From the NCBI GenBank assembly GCA_964636785.1, contig CAZWVK010000113.1:1-8419 (forward strand): a stretch of 8,419 nucleotides of DNA, read 5' to 3'. Of the stretch, positions 5,874-8,419 are shown one piece after another. Both the position numbers and the translations under genes were made by a program. This DNA is from UBA6776 sp964636785 (lineage in GTDB: Bacteria; Bdellovibrionota; Bdellovibrionia; Bdellovibrionales; UBA1609). The notes beneath the pieces were generated by a model that was not told where the DNA came from, did not search any database, and saw only the letters and a program-made list of their open reading frames with translations. The first letter of the stretch is position 1; every line of letters starts with the position of its first letter.

Positions 5874-6319
5874 CGGCCAATGCACTGACCAGTTGCTACG
5901 AAATAACGATAACTGTTTACGATCACACCATAAGATGCGCGCTGAACAACTCGGTTACCGACCCAAAGCTCAAACCAGTTGCTCCATCCCACTCGTCCTA
6001 CACGACAGATTGGGCGATAATGACCTGGCCCTGGGTAATGAGGCGGATATGGAACAACTGCTGGCGGACGAGGGCGATAATGGCCATGGCCATGTCCGTG
6101 GTTCCAACCTGTATTGATATCGATATCCACCCAGTTGTAGTTCGTTACATTGTAGTTATTGATAATGACCTGAGGATCAATGCTCTCATCGTATTCGTCA
6201 TACTCTTCACAGTTGTTACATGGACCTTCTGGCTCATGAAAAACATCTCCACGGCTCACACTTGCAAAACCAATAAAAACCAATAATCCCAATGCGGCTA
6301 AATTACTTAAAAAGCGCAT
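5870..6319 (-). CDS. secreted His/Gly-rich small protein of unknown function
   Basis: A 149-residue product with a Sec signal peptide (MRFLSN, then a hydrophobic core to about residue 19, cleavage plausible between 19 and 24). The mature part has four regions: an acidic CNNC-EEYDEYDE stretch (C34, C37); an Asn/Tyr/Asp-rich beta-like stretch (about 51-70); a His-Gly-Pro-Tyr low-complexity tract (about 72-102) with HGHGHGHY and PYPPHYPGPGHY; and a C-terminal aromatic domain bounded by C105 and C146. The alternating histidines could bind Zn, Cu or Ni, and the four cysteines could form two disulfides; both are inferences. No known family is recognised. AAGGAG (6326-6331, minus strand) sits 6 bases before the ATG. 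The gene lies 66 bases downstream of the exported coiled-coil gene, with no terminator visible between them. Confidence 0.8.
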   Translation of the reverse strand: MRFLSNLAALGLLVFIGFASVSRGDVFHEPEGPCNNCEEYDEYDESIDPQVIINNYNVTNYNWVDIDINTGWNHGHGHGHYRPRPPAVVPYPPHYPGPGHYRPICRVGRVGWSNWFELWVGNRVVQRASYGVIVNSYRYFVATGQCIGR

Positions 6320-6325
6320 AGAACA

Positions 6326-6331
6326 CTCCTT
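6326..6331 (-). promoter_or_regulatory. ribosome binding site of the His/Gly-rich secreted protein gene
   Basis: Minus-strand AAGGAG with a 6-base spacer to the ATG at 6319-6317. It fixes the start and therefore the signal peptide. Confidence 0.75.
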
Positions 6332-6385
6332 CTTTTAATGATGAACGATTAGCAAAATTGTAACGCTCTGTGTATAGAAAAGATT

Positions 6386-8419
6386 TCATGGAAGAGCCGC
6401 CTCAACTCCCAAAAGTTGGGAATGGATATAGCGATAGTGCGAACGAGCTTGAGCATATTGTTGGGTCACCTGCTTCAGCCCTGATTCAAGCTCAGCATCA
6501 CGCTCTCTGAATTCTTTGAGTGAGGAATGAATCAGCTCATAGTCTTCTTTAGCACTTTGATAATCCGCAGTGAGCTCATTGATTTGTACAGACAAAATTT
6601 GTGCAGACTCAAGCTGAGCGTTGATTTTTAAGTTTAAAGCTTCAATAGCGGCCAAAACTTGATTTCGCTTGGATTCCAACTCGGCATGGGTTTGGTTTAC
6701 TTTCTCAAGTTCTGCTCGCAGCCCTTCAATTCCACTGGAGCGTACAAAATCTTCTTTGCGAAGTTTTAAAGTCGTAAGAAGTGTTTCATAAGAGTCTTTT
6801 TCGCTTTCATATTTTCGAATCGCCTCTTGAAGGGCAGAGATCTCTCTTTCTGTCGCTGGAATGAGTGAGGTCAGAAAATCAACCTTTTTAATCTGTGTCA
6901 GACGCAATGAGTTTTCATTCTTTCCAATAAGCTCTTCGAATGTTTTTACGACTCCGTCCAATCGATCCCATTCCGCAAGAACCGCACTTCGGATCGATTG
7001 CTTGATATCGTCCACTTCTTTTTCAAGTTTTGATATTTGGCCATTGAGATGACGAAGCTCACCTTGAAGGTAGCTAAATTCACTTTGTGCCTTTTGAAGA
7101 GCTGCAATCTGAACTTCACAGAAAATGCCACCTGAAGTGGATGTGTTTTCGCCGGATAGGTTCTCTCGTCGACATCGCTCAAACTCTCGCTGAGCTTCAA
7201 TTTGGATGATCTTCGCATCACGAACTTGAGATTCTAAAGGCGCAATTTTTGTTTTCAATGCTGCAGCTTCTGCACCAGCTGCCCCAACTCTCGGGTTTTG
7301 CTGAATGAGAGTGCTGATTTCAGAATCCACATGATAATTTTTGAGAGTCTCAACATGACCGATAAGCTGTTCCTGCAAACTCGCAATATCTGCTGAAAGT
7401 TTTGTTTCTTTCAGTGAGAGCTGATTCACAGTTTCAACCTGTCCTGCAAGCAGAGATTCATGCTCAGCCAATGCATCAAGACTTCCATTTAATCGGGCTG
7501 TAACTGAATCCAGCGCAAAGAGTGCTGTATTCGTCTCCAGTTGATTCTCATTCAGCTTGAGCTGGATAGGCGCAATTGCAACATATAGTCGACCCTTTTC
7601 TTCATCATTGCTCTTTAAAAGTTCATCCAGCTTTTTTACTTCCTCTTCGTTGGATGACTTTTCCTTCTTAATGGATGCAATTGCGTTCTCTTTTAGTAAC
7701 GCATCTCTCTTAGCATAACTCAGTTTAAGTTCAGCAAGAGTGTATCTCTCATCCGCAGCCTTCTCTTTTTGCAGTGACTCGCTATTCTGATTTCGAAGTG
7801 TCTCAAGCTCGACACTCAACTCATTCTTGGTCTTAAAAAATGTATACGACATATTAAATAGATCGTTTAAGCGATCTGGAGTAATCGCTCCATTCACAGC
7901 AAGCGGTTTGATCTCGGGATCATTGAGTTCTTTGAAGAACTGAGGCAGGTAAAGTTCTGTTTTATTTAGACATGTGAGGCTGGCCTGAAGTGTTCTAAAG
8001 GATCCGGATAATGAGACCTGAATCCGGTTTTCAACACCTTCTTTATAGATCGCAAGTTCCAGATTGTGCGCGTTGATCACACGATCAATCATGTGGTCCA
8101 TATTCAATGGGATATACCAATAAGGGGCAAGGCCCTCACCCGCAGTTATTTTCAAAGGCAATGCGATTTCAGTTGCTTCTCTCAAGCGAAGTTCAACTTT
8201 TTCACCTTGAAGCTCTGGTGACAATGAGAGCACGGCAACTGGAGCTTTTATATATTCTTTTGGGAAACTGATCGAAAACTGAAACGGAGAGTTGGCAGAG
8301 CTTTTTTCAGTAAAAGCCCTACAGCTTGGAACCCCTAAGAAAAAATCTTCTTCTTCTGAAATGACTTTCCAATCACCCGAGGCATATTCATAAGCATGGG
8401 CGTTGATTGAAATCGAAAG
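6386..8419 (-). CDS. large exported coiled-coil protein (5' end beyond the right edge)
   Basis: The frame is open from the TGA (6388-6386) to the window edge: 677 visible codons. The GTG at 8233 is internal, because 62 further codons upstream have coding character. At the edge these read LSISINAHA-YEYASGDW; the AHA looks like a signal-peptidase site, so the real start is probably only some 10-20 codons away. A globular N-terminal domain of about 140 residues follows, bounded by cysteines in PSCRAF (codon 8323-8321) and SLTCLN (7972-7970). Its GDW start and SLSGSFRTLQASLTCL end recall a diverse proteobacterial periplasmic domain. The rest (about 7850 to 6386) is a long Glu/Lys/Leu/Gln-rich coiled coil with a Gly/Ala hinge (VGAAGAEAA) and a loop between C354 and C372 (counted from the GTG). 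No membrane anchor is seen. Function unknown; a periplasmic spacer, scaffold or tether is plausible. Confidence 0.85.
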   Translation of the reverse strand, partial: LSISINAHAYEYASGDWKVISEEEDFFLGVPSCRAFTEKSSANSPFQFSISFPKEYIKAPVAVLSLSPELQGEKVELRLREATEIALPLKITAGEGLAPYWYIPLNMDHMIDRVINAHNLELAIYKEGVENRIQVSLSGSFRTLQASLTCLNKTELYLPQFFKELNDPEIKPLAVNGAITPDRLNDLFNMSYTFFKTKNELSVELETLRNQNSESLQKEKAADERYTLAELKLSYAKRDALLKENAIASIKKEKSSNEEEVKKLDELLKSNDEEKGRLYVAIAPIQLKLNENQLETNTALFALDSVTARLNGSLDALAEHESLLAGQVETVNQLSLKETKLSADIASLQEQLIGHVETLKNYHVDSEISTLIQQNPRVGAAGAEAAALKTKIAPLESQVRDAKIIQIEAQREFERCRRENLSGENTSTSGGIFCEVQIAALQKAQSEFSYLQGELRHLNGQISKLEKEVDDIKQSIRSAVLAEWDRLDGVVKTFEELIGKNENSLRLTQIKKVDFLTSLIPATEREISALQEAIRKYESEKDSYETLLTTLKLRKEDFVRSSGIEGLRAELEKVNQTHAELESKRNQVLAAIEALNLKINAQLESAQILSVQINELTADYQSAKEDYELIHSSLKEFRERDAELESGLKQVTQQYAQARSHYRYIHSQLLGVEAALP

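Noticed and set aside
6082..6093. Tandem GGCCAT GGCCAT as a possible recombination or restriction-related repeat
   Set aside because: Only two 6-base units, and they encode the His-Gly tract of the secreted protein.
6116..6127. Perfect 12-base palindrome GATATCGATATC as a possible operator
   Set aside because: It is fully explained by consecutive GAT ATC codons for Asp-Ile-Asp-Ile in the minus-strand His-rich protein gene.
6345..6363. Minus-strand TTACAA (6363-6358) as a -35 element for the His-rich gene
   Set aside because: No good -10 hexamer at 16-18 bases (best is CATTAA), so I do not call a promoter.
8231..8233. GTG as the start of the coiled-coil gene
   Set aside because: The same frame stays open to the window edge with convincing coding content, a conserved-looking cysteine and a probable signal-peptide end upstream of it.

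Overview
The window (8,419 bp, moderate GC, gene-dense) looks like a chromosomal core segment from a member of the Bdellovibrionota or a related delta-proteobacterial lineage. The best evidence is a plus-strand cluster dnaX - ybaB/ebfC - recR - mglA - nadA. The dnaX-ybaB-recR part is a common bacterial arrangement. The next gene encodes a Ras-like GTPase nearly collinear, residue for residue, with Myxococcus MglA, but with serine where most MglA proteins have glycine in the P-loop. I recall a similar departure in Bdellovibrio MglA. I see no mobile element, phage gene, CRISPR array, tRNA or rRNA.

Layout. 1-1612: dnaX, missing its 5' end at the window edge, with an in-frame A-AAA-AAG heptamer near the 3' end. 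1632-1955: ybaB. 1963-2571: recR. 2571-3161: mglA, sharing one base with recR. 3175-4131: nadA. These five genes run with gaps of 19, 7, -1 and 13 bases and are probably one transcription unit. 4132-4236 is a 105-base gap with a possible sigma-28-type promoter. 4237-4641: a single-domain PilZ protein, converging on an unrecognised minus-strand gene (4638-5288). A 58-base divergent gap with a better sigma-28-like promoter leads into a plus-strand pair of small membrane proteins (5347-5565 and 5562-5873, ATGA overlap) resembling the YqjD/YqjE pair. This pair converges on a minus-strand block: a His/Gly-rich secreted protein (5870-6319) and, upstream of it, a large exported coiled-coil protein (6386 to the right edge). 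The latter is open to base 8419, where its visible N-terminus looks like the end of a signal peptide.

Functional picture. The left half joins replication (clamp-loader subunit), recombinational repair (RecR), a nucleoid protein, cell polarity (MglA) and NAD biosynthesis (quinolinate synthase). The middle holds a candidate c-di-GMP effector and a tail-anchored membrane pair, each preceded by a CCGAT-containing sigma-28-like motif. If real, these promoters would tie both units to the motile phase; this is inference. The right half encodes envelope proteins of unknown function. The least explained parts are the coiled-coil protein with exactly four visible cysteines in two pairs, the His-rich secreted protein beside it, and the 216-residue orphan. 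No intergenic stretch exceeds about 105 bases.
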